From positions 9,556,114 through 9,573,613 of the forward strand of contig CM018911.1 in assembly GCA_009663005.1 (NCBI GenBank): 17,500 nucleotides of DNA, read 5' to 3'. Origin of the DNA: Actinidia chinensis. Lineage: Eukaryota > Streptophyta > Magnoliopsida > Ericales > Actinidiaceae. Each line of letters starts with the position of its first letter. Within the stretch, counting starts at the first letter, position 1. The notes beneath the pieces are model-generated. The model ran no database searches and was not told the origin of the DNA. It was given only the letters and a program-made list of their open reading frames with translations. This document shows positions 9,200 through 16,999 of this stretch, one piece after another. The translations under genes were made by a program, and so were the position numbers.

Positions 9200-9700
9200 T
9201 GCACTCAATAAAATCACCTTCTCAAACATGTCTAATCCAATAATTGTGTACCACGTGAAGATAGTAGTTTCTAAGGTTATATTCCCAAACGAAAAAGTTT
9301 AAGTAACCCATTTTTAAAAAATGAAGTAATGGCATCGACGTTGACTAGAAATGGTCATCTTAAATAACAGGAATATGATGCTTAGAAGATTCGGCCGCCA
9401 CAGGTGGGTTCTAAAATATAAAATCAAAAGGATAGTAAACCCATATCAACTTGGAGAAGCACATCCTCTACGACACTATAGGGACCTTAAGGATCTCGGC
9501 TAACTCGAGTGTAACACGTGGTTGGATTAAGTTCTCCAAGACTAATTCTATATACAGAAATGGCAAAAGATTAAGCTAGACCCTAGGTCAGAATGCAAGA
9601 AAAGAAGTGCGCGATCGATCCTATAACCCCCTATTATATACGAAATTTTGCGGTAGACAACTAGGGTCCTTATTTTTGGCATAGATTTGCAAAGTGAAAG
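9200..9700 (-). pseudogene. Element H aspartic protease, broken
   Basis: Minus-strand frames give IIGGYRIDRALL (about 9641-9606), then the active site D-L-G-S-S (9589-9575), close to the D-L-G-A-S form of plant OTA proteases. Next come LGELNPTTVTLELAE (9540-9496), VVEDVLLQVD (about 9473-9444), FYILE near 9425, an ILGRPFL-like remnant near 9365 and an NGLLKL stretch near 9310. The order and spacing match the OTA gag-PR block. Stops and shifts occur after nearly each motif. It is directly preceded by the gag tail and followed, after a linker, by the integrase remnant. Confidence 0.85.
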
Positions 9701-10215
9701 AATGCACTTTGACCTCATTCATCATCGCCGTTCTCTTTGATATGAAATTTTCCTTTTAACCGTACACAAGTCCTTCAAGAACTTGATAGGAAGGTATTTG
9801 TTTGATAGCATCTAACAAGGTATGTTAATTCGAACTTGTTTAAAGTATCATTAGAATGCAACATTCAAGTTCGTTACCGCTTTCGTCAACCTATGTGGGA
9901 ATGAGGCATGTTTTAAATTTCCATGGTTATTATAGATGGCTTATGAAACGCTCAGAATTACTCTCATGATCTTTCTCCTCACTCTTTTTGACTTAATCCC
10001 CATTAGACTTACCATTCTTCCCTGATTAACCTATTTGGAGCTATGGTTTTATCGATTCTTTTCCACTTCTAGAGTTGTGATGGTATGTACATTGCTATGT
10101 GTTTCACAATTAGTTTGCAAGTTAGGGTTGGTTGGGGTTGAGCGGGGAATCGCCCGTGTATTGTATGAAATTATAAGACTCCAAGCAAGAGTCAGTTTCC
10201 TCCAACAGATTGTAT
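9700..10215 (-). pseudogene. Element H gag, C-terminal part, broken
   Basis: Minus-strand frames give, in order, GRFPAQPQP-like text near 10150, an ITTLEVEK remnant near 10090 that equals the ITTLRSGK landmark of OTA gag, IDKTIAP, EEKDHESNSE near 9985, SFPHRLTKA near 9890, FKQVRINIP near 9840, LDAIKQIPSY (about 9815-9786) and KFLKDLCTVKRK (about 9783-9748). This is the familiar gag tail that leads into the OTA protease. Upstream it is cut by element B; the N-terminal gag resumes at 17000-17500. About a hundred residues between the two parts appear lost at the junction. Confidence 0.82.
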
Positions 10216-10224
10216 GTATTGGAA

Positions 10225-10411
10225 GTAAGAATTGTACGGTTATGGACGTGACCCTTTATTATATTTTTAGTTAGGGACGCTTCAGCAAAAAGAAACATTA
10301 TTATGGCATTTTAATGAGAAGGCACAGGTTTAAGGTAAGTTGGCTTGGCGGGCAAACCGTCGGGCCATCACGAGCCCACAATCGCATAGGCGGGTTGCGG
10401 GGCGTTGGACA
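10225..10411 (+). repeat. Remnant of the 5' LTR of element B
   Basis: This block aligns with the last ~180 bp of the 3' LTR (about 16823-16999). Shared text includes ATTATGGCATTTT, AAGTTGGCTTGG, GGCCATCACG and GCATAGGC, with a GGACA/TGACA end. Left of about 10225 the alignment fades and minus-strand gag of element H begins, so some 2 kb of LTR is missing. By eye about four of five bases agree. Confidence 0.85.
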
Positions 10412-10415
10412 GGGG

Positions 10416-10428
10416 TGGTATCAGAGCC
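10416..10428 (+). other. Primer binding site of element B (initiator Met tRNA)
   Basis: An exact TGGTATCAGAGCC, complementary to the 3' end of plant initiator methionine tRNA, four bases after the end of the 5' LTR. Element A uses the same tRNA with one mismatch. Confidence 0.93.
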
Positions 10429-10619
10429 AAGGTAATAGGTTTACACGTCCATAGAGCTATAGGTTGCCACACCATGAGATATAATCAACGTCTAGATAGG
10501 ATCTAAAACTAATCTAGTGATCCACGCTATGTGCCATGCTACGCGCTGCTTATTAGAATGTAATGTAGTTAAGTTGTCATGAAATATGTCCTAAACATTT
10601 GATATGTTTTGTAGAAGTT

Positions 10620-11035
10620 AATGGCCGCCTAAAAGCCGAGGTCGTAGAGGGGCAGCAGAGCCCGAGATCGAGTGATCGAATCGAGAGGATTTTAGAGGGA
10701 CTCGTTCAAGTGGCCATGAGTTCATAAGAACAATACCACGACGAAGCACACCTCAACAACCGCAATCCAATGCCAGTAGAGCCGGAGACGATTCCCACTA
10801 CACAATAGCAATTCCAGCAGCTGAGACTCCAACTTTCTATGGAACACCTCCAACGTCCTATGAGAAGTAAAATTCAAGGAGCTGGGACAATCGGCATCAG
10901 CCTCAATACGCAGCCTCCAGCTGAAAAGAGAAATAATCAGCCACGACAATGTCGAGCTTATCAACTTGTACAGGAAATACTCAGCTACCCACATTAGTTG
11001 TGTAGGTAACCTCCTATCTGTGGTCACCTGCACAC
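10620..11035 (+). pseudogene. Element B gag, with its core deleted
   Basis: The N-terminal part reads RRGAAEPEIE (about 10643-10672), then a LEGLVQVAMSS-like segment near 10695, and QQLR followed by TPTFYGTPP near 10815-10850, the start of the gag domain. After that, text of the gag tail appears at once: SWDNRH-QPQYAASS near 10880-10920, then CGHLHT near 11020 just before the protease. The expected capsid core (with the W-rich segment) and the CCHC zinc knuckle are not found. The stretch is only about 400 bp, far short of the roughly 1 kb usual for a Tekay gag. An internal deletion near 10860 explains this best; the rest carries further stops. Confidence 0.72.
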
Positions 11036-11330
11036 ATTCTTATGGATTCAGGTCCCCGCTTCATTCGTTTCAAATTCTTTTGGGTATTATTTGACTACCT
11101 TCCGTAATAAACCTCTTGAATATGAGTTTTATGAGTATCATTGCCCTCCGGGATTCTATTTATTGATAGAGTCCTATAATTCTTGTGAGATTCCGGTCAA
11201 TGATATGTCCGTGTACGTAAATCTAATACCTTAGAGATGTATGGTTTTGACGTCATCCTAGGGATGGATTGGTTTTCTTCCTATCTTGCACTCATTGATT
11301 GCGAACTAAACAAGTAGTGTTCCACTTGTT
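11036..11330 (+). pseudogene. Element B aspartic protease, broken
   Basis: The active-site triplet D-S-G is intact at 11045-11053 (in MDSG), followed by RFIRFKFF in place of the usual THSF-type segment. After frame changes, DVILGMDWFSSYLALIDCE runs at 11249-11305, the conserved helix region of Tekay-type proteases, and FAHSGLIFEGVG follows at about 11327. Between them NDMSVYVNL near 11200 marks the middle. The domain is of nearly normal length but split over at least three frames. Confidence 0.85.
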
Positions 11331-11394
11331 TGCTCATTCAGGACTAATCTTTGAAGGAGTAGGCATTGTGATCCTCCCTACCTCTTTCTTCTAT

Positions 11395-12375
11395 GAAAGC
11401 CCGTCGCTTAATCCAAAAAGGAAGTGCAAAGCGTTCTTATTTAGTTGCGCCGACACACATGTCTCTCCACCAACCTTAAATATATCATGGTTGTCCAGAA
11501 TTTCCAGCTGTTTTTTCTAGATGAGTTACCAGGTTCCCTTGGTGGACCGAGAGATGGAGTTTTATATAGATCTGAATCCGAGAACTACACCTATTTCGAA
11601 TGCCCCTATCGCTGTCGCCTTTAGAGTTGAAAGAATTGGAAGATTCAACTTCAAGATCTGTTAGAGAAATGATTTATAATTTGTCCGAGCGTTTTCACTT
11701 GGGTTGGGGCGCTCCAGTGGCGTTTTTTGTAATACGAAATAAATCGAACATGAATTATGCATTGATTACCGGGAGCTAATAAGGTTTACCATTAAAATAA
11801 GTATCCTTTGCCAGGGTGGATGATTTTTTGATCAGCTTTAAGGTGCCCAGTTGTTCTCAAGATTGATCTTGACATCCGGTTATCACCAACTAAATGTTAG
11901 AATCGAGCGACTAGAGAATACAGCTTTTTCCGTCGTGCCAGATAATACTGCCATTATGAATTTCTCGTTATGCCCTTCGGAGTCATCCATGCGCCAACCG
12001 CATTCATGGACTTGATGAATCGATTATTCCAAACGGTTCTTGATGAATTCGTTATTGTTTTCATTGATGATATTTTAGATATTCTAAAAGGTGTGAAGAA
12101 CATGAGCAACAACTAAAGGGTAGTTTTGCAAACCTGCAGAATAGAAGATGTATGCCAAGTGAAGAACGTGCAAGTTTTGTCTATCAAAGTATGACGTTGT
12201 TAGGACACATCATCAGTGTAGATGGAGTGAGTGTCCGTTTGATCTCACAAAGTCAAAGCCATTGTGAATTGGCCGAGGCCAAGAATGTGACAGAAGTTAG
12301 GAATGTTATGGGTTTTAGCTGGCGTGTTTTTTATCGGAGATTTGTGAAAGATTTCTGTAGAATTGACAACGGCCT
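11395..12375 (+). pseudogene. Element B reverse transcriptase, broken but with an intact YxDD-type box
   Basis: The linker from protease keeps KCKAFLFSCADTHVSPPTLN (11431-11480). RT begins with VDREMEFYIDLNP near 11540-11578 and CIDYREL near 11760. FDQL-x-GAQLFSRLILTSGYHQL follows near 11830-11895, where the first catalytic Asp of the usual KIDL is lost. From 11970 a run of more than 34 codons is open: it starts [17 protein letters not shown] and ends in F-I-D-D-I-L, with the catalytic Asp pair at 12066-12071. Later LLGHIISVDGVSV (12194-12232) and YRRFVKDFCRI (12331-12363) mark the connection. Stops and shifts break the rest. Confidence 0.9.
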
Positions 12376-12885
12376 TTGACACAGCTAACGCGGGGAGAAG
12401 TTCCATTCGAAGGAATGGAAAAGCGAGAGAAGAGCTTTCAGATAATTGAAGGAAAAGATTTAGTTATCCGCACCAATGTTATTTTGCCTTCCGGAACTGA
12501 TGATTTTACAATATACAGCGATCTGATTCACATCGAAGGTTGGGTGCATTTTAATGCAACATGGGAAGTGATTGCCTATGCCTCAAAACCAATGAGGACC
12601 GCATGAGAAGAATTATCCGATCATTGATTTAGAGTAGCCGCAGTCGTATTCGCGTTGATTGAAGATTTGGGTCATTACTTGTATGAGTCACATGTGAAGT
12701 TTTTACTGATCATAAGAACTTGAAGTACTTGTTTACCAAAAAAGAAATAAAACATGAGGAAAAAAACAGAGAAGATGGCTGGAGGTGATTAAAAGATTAT
12801 AATGTTTTCTTATTCAGTATCACTCCGGAAGGAAAAAGGAAAAGCCACGTTTGTTAGCCACCGCTTTAAGCGGAAAGTCGACAAT
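12376..12885 (+). pseudogene. Element B RNase H, broken
   Basis: The open stretch 12376-12606 holds LPSGTDDFTIYSD (catalytic Asp codon 12520-12522) and, after a shift, GCILMQHGK near 12550. IAYASKPMR and HEKNYP (12602-12618) follow, the latter with the catalytic Glu position kept. KIWVITCMSHM near 12665 and RRWLEVIK near 12772 match the connection to integrase, and VATALSGKS near 12853-12880 equals the VADALSRKS end. Good motif order and length, several frame changes. Confidence 0.88.
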
Positions 12886-13059
12886 CAATCTAGCTGTCTA
12901 GTCACCTCCCAAGTACCCGTACTCGATGAGTTAGAGAGAGCAGAGATCGAAGTAGTTCCACCGGGGACACTAATACAATGCTTATTTACCATGATCGCTC
13001 AACCGATCTTGATAGAAATTGTAAAGCGACGGCAACCAGAAGATCCATACTTGTGGAAA

Positions 13060-14225
13060 GTTTATGAAGGAGATGTTTAGTGAATCACAAAGCCGAATTT
13101 ACTTTTACAAAAGACAGGGCACTTAGGTTTCAAGGCCGCTTCTGTGTTCCAACATTACCGAAGTCAAAAGACAAGTTTTTTAGAGGAAGCCCACGATACC
13201 AAGTTCACGATGCATCCAAGGGAAACAAAGATGTATAGAGACTTGAAGAAAACATTTTAGTGGCCTGGAATGAGAAGAAATAGCAGAATTTGTTTGTCGC
13301 AATTTGTCATGTCCACAGTTAAGCAGAAGAACATCAAAGGGTCAGCAGGATTATTGACAATCGCTATACCAAATAACCGGAAAAAGAAATGGGGAGCAAT
13401 CACGATGGATTTATTTTGTAATCGGATTACCGAACTCCCCAGGGATAGAGGAGAGGTTGTAAGCCATTTGGGTGATTGTAGATCGCCTACTAAGTCAACA
13501 CATTTCTGCCAGTGAAGCTACATATTCCCTGTCGAAGTACGCAAACTTTTACACGCAAAGGTTATTGACTTACGGAACGCAGTTTATATCGTTTCGGATC
13601 GAGAAGATCACGGGTTTACGTCTTCTAAGTTTTGGCAAAAACTTTGCAACGACTCTAGGCACTGACCCCTAAGTTTAGCACCGCCTCCATCACAGACGGA
13701 CGGACAGTCAGAGAGAACTATTGAATTTAGAAGAATGTTACGGATAGTGTACTCATTTCCAAGGAGATGAAGAAATGCACCTACCACTTGTAGAATTTGC
13801 TTCAACAACAGTTTTCACGCAAGTATTGGAATGGCACCGTAATTAAAGCACTTTACGGAGGAAAATGTAGGTCGCCTATATGTTGGACCGAATTGGAGAG
13901 AGAACGACAATGTTAGGACCCAATGTTCAACGACGGACCGATAAGATCAAGGTTAATTCAACAGCGACTTCAAACGGCAATAGTCGCCAAACGAGATATG
14001 CAGATGTTAGGAGACGAGGATTAGAGTTTGGAGAAGAAGGGGACCACGTATTTTTGAAAAATAATCTCCTTCCAAGGGGATAAATCATTTTGGTAGAGAG
14101 GAAAGTTGAAGCCAAGATACATAGGGCCATTCGAAAATTCTTTAACGAATTGGCAACGGTTGCTTATCCATTGCTCTTCCTACAGAGCTTTCACATGTTC
14201 ATGATTGTTTTCATGTTTCAATCCT
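13060..14225 (+). pseudogene. Element B integrase, broken but with the D,D,E residues kept
   Basis: The zinc end reads AHDTKFTMHPRETKMYRDLKK (His codons 13192-13194 and 13213-13215), then a stop where Trp is usual. The core shows WGAITMD (first Asp, 13408-13410), IWVIVDRL near 13469, IVSDRE near 13592 (second Asp), and SQTDGQSERTIE near 13692-13727 with the catalytic Glu. VEFASTT-like and SIGMAP-like pieces near 13790-13840, DKIKV near 13940, the LEFGEEGDHVFLK segment (14026-14058) and RYIGPFE-like then VAYPL near 14120-14170 finish the C-terminus. All three catalytic acids survive, but in different frames. Confidence 0.88.
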
Positions 14226-14294
14226 ACGGAAAATATGGACATGCCCCCGACCTCATTGTGATTCACATTATCCTCTAGCATGAGGGGAAGATTA

Positions 14295-14465
14295 GCTATA
14301 GGAGAACCGCCGATTTTGGACAGCGTTGATCGTCGTGACCAAATGCCTGAAAGAAAGTTATTCCGTTGTGCGAGTGTATGGGGAATCACTCATATGAAGA
14401 ATCTACTTGGAATAAGAAGATGCTGAAATTAGAGAACGGTATCCATCTCTATTGGAATGACGTCA
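14295..14465 (+). pseudogene. Element B C-terminal chromodomain, broken
   Basis: Frames give EPPILD then RRD near 14307-14340, K-V-I-P-L then V-R-V near 14357-14373, and NHSYEESTW (about 14383-14410) followed by an AEIRERYPSL-like end near 14423-14457. This is the tail of Tekay-type pol, where the chromodomain has the pattern I-L-D-R-x-x-K-x-L-R...P-L-V-x-V-x-W-x-N-H...E-A-T-W-E. Frameshifts split it in three. Confidence 0.78.
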
Positions 14466-14781
14466 CCAACGAAGTGAGGTAGTTTAGTTCTCTTTGCATA
14501 CCAATAATTCCTTTGTATCCACGCACCATTTTAGTAATTCCAACTATCACAAGTGGTCGGGGAGGGCCGAATGCCGTTGGATAGTTTAAATCCGGGTTAC
14601 CAGGTATAGGCTGCCCAACTGACGAGGGCAGTAGAGTAGAGGCAGTTGCCAACGGGTAAACCCTATTAGATATGTATCTATCATAAAATTAGACATACGA
14701 TTTATGCGAAGAGTTTTATCAGAGTTGCCGCCACGGAAGCATGATGATGTTAGCAATAAGTTTGAGGGGACAAACTTTTAT
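14466..14781 (+). other. Stretch between pol and polypurine tract of element B, no gene seen
   Basis: About 270 bp (14466-14735) match no part of pol or LTR that I recognise. The minus-strand ORF of 67 codons here has no known motif. The last ~40 bases read NKFEGTNFYKGG in one plus frame, the kind of text usually directly before the polypurine tract in Tekay elements. So the middle part could be an extra tail or a small insertion. Confidence 0.4.
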
Positions 14782-14796
14782 AAAGGAGGGAAGGAA
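14782..14796 (+). other. Polypurine tract of element B
   Basis: Fifteen purines in a row (AAAGGAGGGAAGGAA) end exactly where the LTR opens with TGTAACACC. This is a well-kept plus-strand primer site. Confidence 0.88.
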
Positions 14797-15065
14797 TGTA
14801 ACACCCCCGAATCCGTAAATTCATAATAGTAAGAAGCACGACGTTGTATGCCAATAATAACGTATTAGAGACTAGAGTCAAAAAGACAAGAATATAAGTT
14901 GAATATTCAAGACTTAAGATTTAAGGTTTCTGCCCAGTTTTCTCTTGGCGTCCGAACGCACAGAGGAGTTCGGAACGCCCAGGCAAAAATGAAAAATTTT
15001 AGGTATCGCTGTTTAATGGTAAGCAGGGAGTTCGAACGCCCCAGATTCAAAAAAAATCCTTTCTA

Positions 15066-15098
15066 GAGTTCGAACGCCTTAAAGGAGCGTTCGAACTC
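15066..15098. repeat. Perfect 12-bp inverted repeat with 9-base loop
   Basis: GAGTTCGAACGC (15066-15077) and GCGTTCGAACTC (15087-15098) are exact reverse complements around CTTAAAGGA. Each arm also contains the GTTCGAAC palindrome. It could form a hairpin in single-stranded DNA or RNA. Confidence 0.9.
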
Positions 15099-15268
15099 CA
15101 GCGTACGAATGCTAAAGAACGTTCGAACACCAACAATTTAAAAATGATAAGAAAAAAAAGAACACCGGAGTTACAATGGGGGAGCCCTTATGGAATGATT
15201 GCCCATGTGTCCAGCAAATTATACAAAAACACACTTCATCCTCCCACTACACACACACCCCCTATAAT

Positions 15269-15357
15269 CGTAGAGAGAGAGAGAAAGAAGAGAAAAGAAG
15301 AAAAGAAGGAAAGAAGAGGAAAGGAAGAAGAGAAAGAAATAGGAAGAGAGAGAGAGC
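15269..15357 (+). repeat. Purine (GA-rich) run in LTR B
   Basis: About 90 bases are almost only A and G, starting with a GAGAGAGAGA run and ending with GAGAGAGAGAG. It follows CACACACACCCCCTATAATC. In plant LTRs such a block often lies near the start of the transcript; the CCTATAATC just before could be a weak TATA box. Function here is inference. Confidence 0.6.
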
Positions 15358-16999
15358 TTGGAAGTCAAATTTCTCTCCTTTAGCAAGCTCAAGCTCGAAA
15401 TCAAGCAAGGGTGTATATAACTCTTAAATTAAAACACTTAAAATTATGTATATATATAGCGTAGGGTTTTTTAACTTAAGTTCAAATTTAGATCTAGCAT
15501 GCTTAAAGTCTCTAAATTTATGGTTGAAATTGGAAGTTTGATTAGTCCCATTGAGCTATAATTAGATCCCTAGAAAAATCTCCTAAAGTTGGAGTTGAAT
15601 TGTGGAGTTTGGTTTAGAAATTCGTAGGTTCAGTTAACGTTCTAACTATTCAAACCCATCCATGAAGGTGAGCTGTCCGAACGCCAAGAAAGCGTGATGA
15701 ACGCTCAAGTGTTCGAACGCCAATGATATAGAGTTCGAACGCCTTAGGACCAACTTTAAGCAGAATTGGCCTTTTCCTACGAACTTTTAAATGTTGCCCA
15801 ATTATCTAGGGCTCTTTATAGATCTATTATCGAGACTTAGACACATGACAAAGAAGAGTGGACTTTAGAATAAGAATAATCTAAGCCTAAGTTAAGTGAA
15901 AGTCATATTATGCAAGTTAGTGATTTCAATAAACTAGTATGACAATCTCTTACCTTATATTGGGAACACAGGGTAGCACCTAGCCAAGAGAACCCAGGTG
16001 AGTAACATAATGCTATGAACAAAACTGACGTATGTTTAAAATGTTTTCCAACTGTATATGTATATTACAAAGGTTTTCCATGCTTTCAATGCATCAACTT
16101 ATGTTTAAATATGAATGCCATGCCTTCAAATGATTACTATATGGTGTAGGCTATGGACTGAAACCCATGGATGAATGTTTTGATTGATTTATAATTGTCT
16201 AGCAGACTTTACATGAAAAGCAATTGTACGTTCAAGTAGTATGCATGGTGATACTCGGGTCCTTTTGACGGGACTTTAATCAAGCCAGATAGTCCTCAGA
16301 CGGATGGGGGCCCCCGCCCCCCCCCACAATAAGAACATCCGGTACGATTAGAGATCTCTGGGCCTAAAGGAGCCACCCGTAGCTATCGGCTAGTATGTTA
16401 TGCAGAGTATTACACCCTACGATATGGGTCATTGATTTCAAGAAGATATGAAGTATGAAACTATTTTGCTCACGATCCGTTTTCTGAATGCAAGATGTTT
16501 AAGTAGCTTCAAGTAAAGGGAAATGAAATTACATGTTTATGCTAAACTATTGATAGTATGATATGAAAACAATTCCATGTTAATTTTATATTTATGCATT
16601 TATGTTATCACACAGTTTTAGCTTACGTTTTCGAAACCTTTTCAGCAACTCAAGTGAAGAACCATAAGGACGAGGTGGGTGAAGCATAGATTGTAATTTG
16701 ACTAGCCAAGGGCCTTGTTAGGATTTTGAGGGCTAGACCCTAATTCATGTCTGGGAAGACTATGTATGATCTGGTTAGCCTTGGACGTTAGTAAAGTTAA
16801 ATAGTTAGACACAGCTCTGTATGTACGGTATGACGTGACACTTTATTTATAGTTTTAGTTATGACGCTTACGTAAAAAAAAATATTATGGCATTTTTGAA
16901 TGAGGGAATGAACAGGTTCAAGTAAGTTGGCTTGGGACGGCAACAGTCGGCCATCACGCGCCCACGATCCGCATAGGCCGGGGGTGCAGGGGCGTGACA

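Larger units (their letters stand above)
14948..15743. repeat. Two clusters of the palindromic motif GTTCGAAC(GCC)
   Basis: Exact GTTCGAAC occurs at 15030, 15069, 15089, 15121, 15711 and 15733. Close variants lie at 14950, 14969, 15102, 15675 and 15696. Most are followed by GCC on one strand or the other. The 8-mer is its own reverse complement. All copies lie in the LTR of element B before or after the purine run, and none in the kept part of the 5' LTR. Confidence 0.85.
10216..16999 (+). mobile_element. Element B: Tekay/Del-like chromovirus with truncated 5' LTR
   Basis: A second plus-strand Ty3/gypsy element, different in sequence from element A. It has the 3' end of its 5' LTR, an exact TGGTATCAGAGCC primer site, a gag with its middle missing, protease, RT, RNase H, integrase, chromodomain, polypurine tract and a 2.2-kb LTR that opens TGTAACACCCC and closes GTGACA. 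Long LTRs with that opening and pol motifs such as the VILGMDW, FIDDIL and SYEESTW stretches point to the Tekay/Del lineage. It is inserted in the gag of minus-strand element H. All coding parts are broken. The target duplication cannot be tested because the left end is lost. Confidence 0.9.
14797..16999 (+). repeat. 3' LTR of element B, complete (2.2 kb)
   Basis: It opens TGTAACACCCCCGAATCC after the polypurine tract and ends GGGGCGTGACA; the two ends are imperfect inverted repeats (TGTnAC.CCCC). The last ~180 bp match the 5' LTR remnant before the primer site. Inside are two clusters of GTTCGAAC motifs (14948-15131 and 15673-15743), a long purine run (15269-15357), AT-rich DNA with TATATATA near 15450, and a G/C homopolymer block at 16306-16325. 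Right after it minus-strand gag of element H starts. No independent gene is seen in it; the small ORFs over the purine run are low in complexity. Confidence 0.92.

Noticed and set aside
9860..10075. Plus-strand text resembling the RT-RNase H connection (a GYYRWLMK-like run near 9925) suggesting another pol fragment
   Set aside because: The same DNA on the minus strand reads a longer, ordered series of OTA gag motifs that continues directly into protease. The plus-strand similarity is short and isolated, so I take it as chance.
15144..15427. Charged ORFs rich in Arg, Lys and Glu
   Set aside because: They are translations of the GA-rich purine run inside LTR B.
15030..15740. GTTCGAAC repeats as RNA polymerase III B boxes or tRNA-like remains
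   Set aside because: The B-box consensus needs C at the ninth position, while most copies continue with G; no A box or cloverleaf is present.
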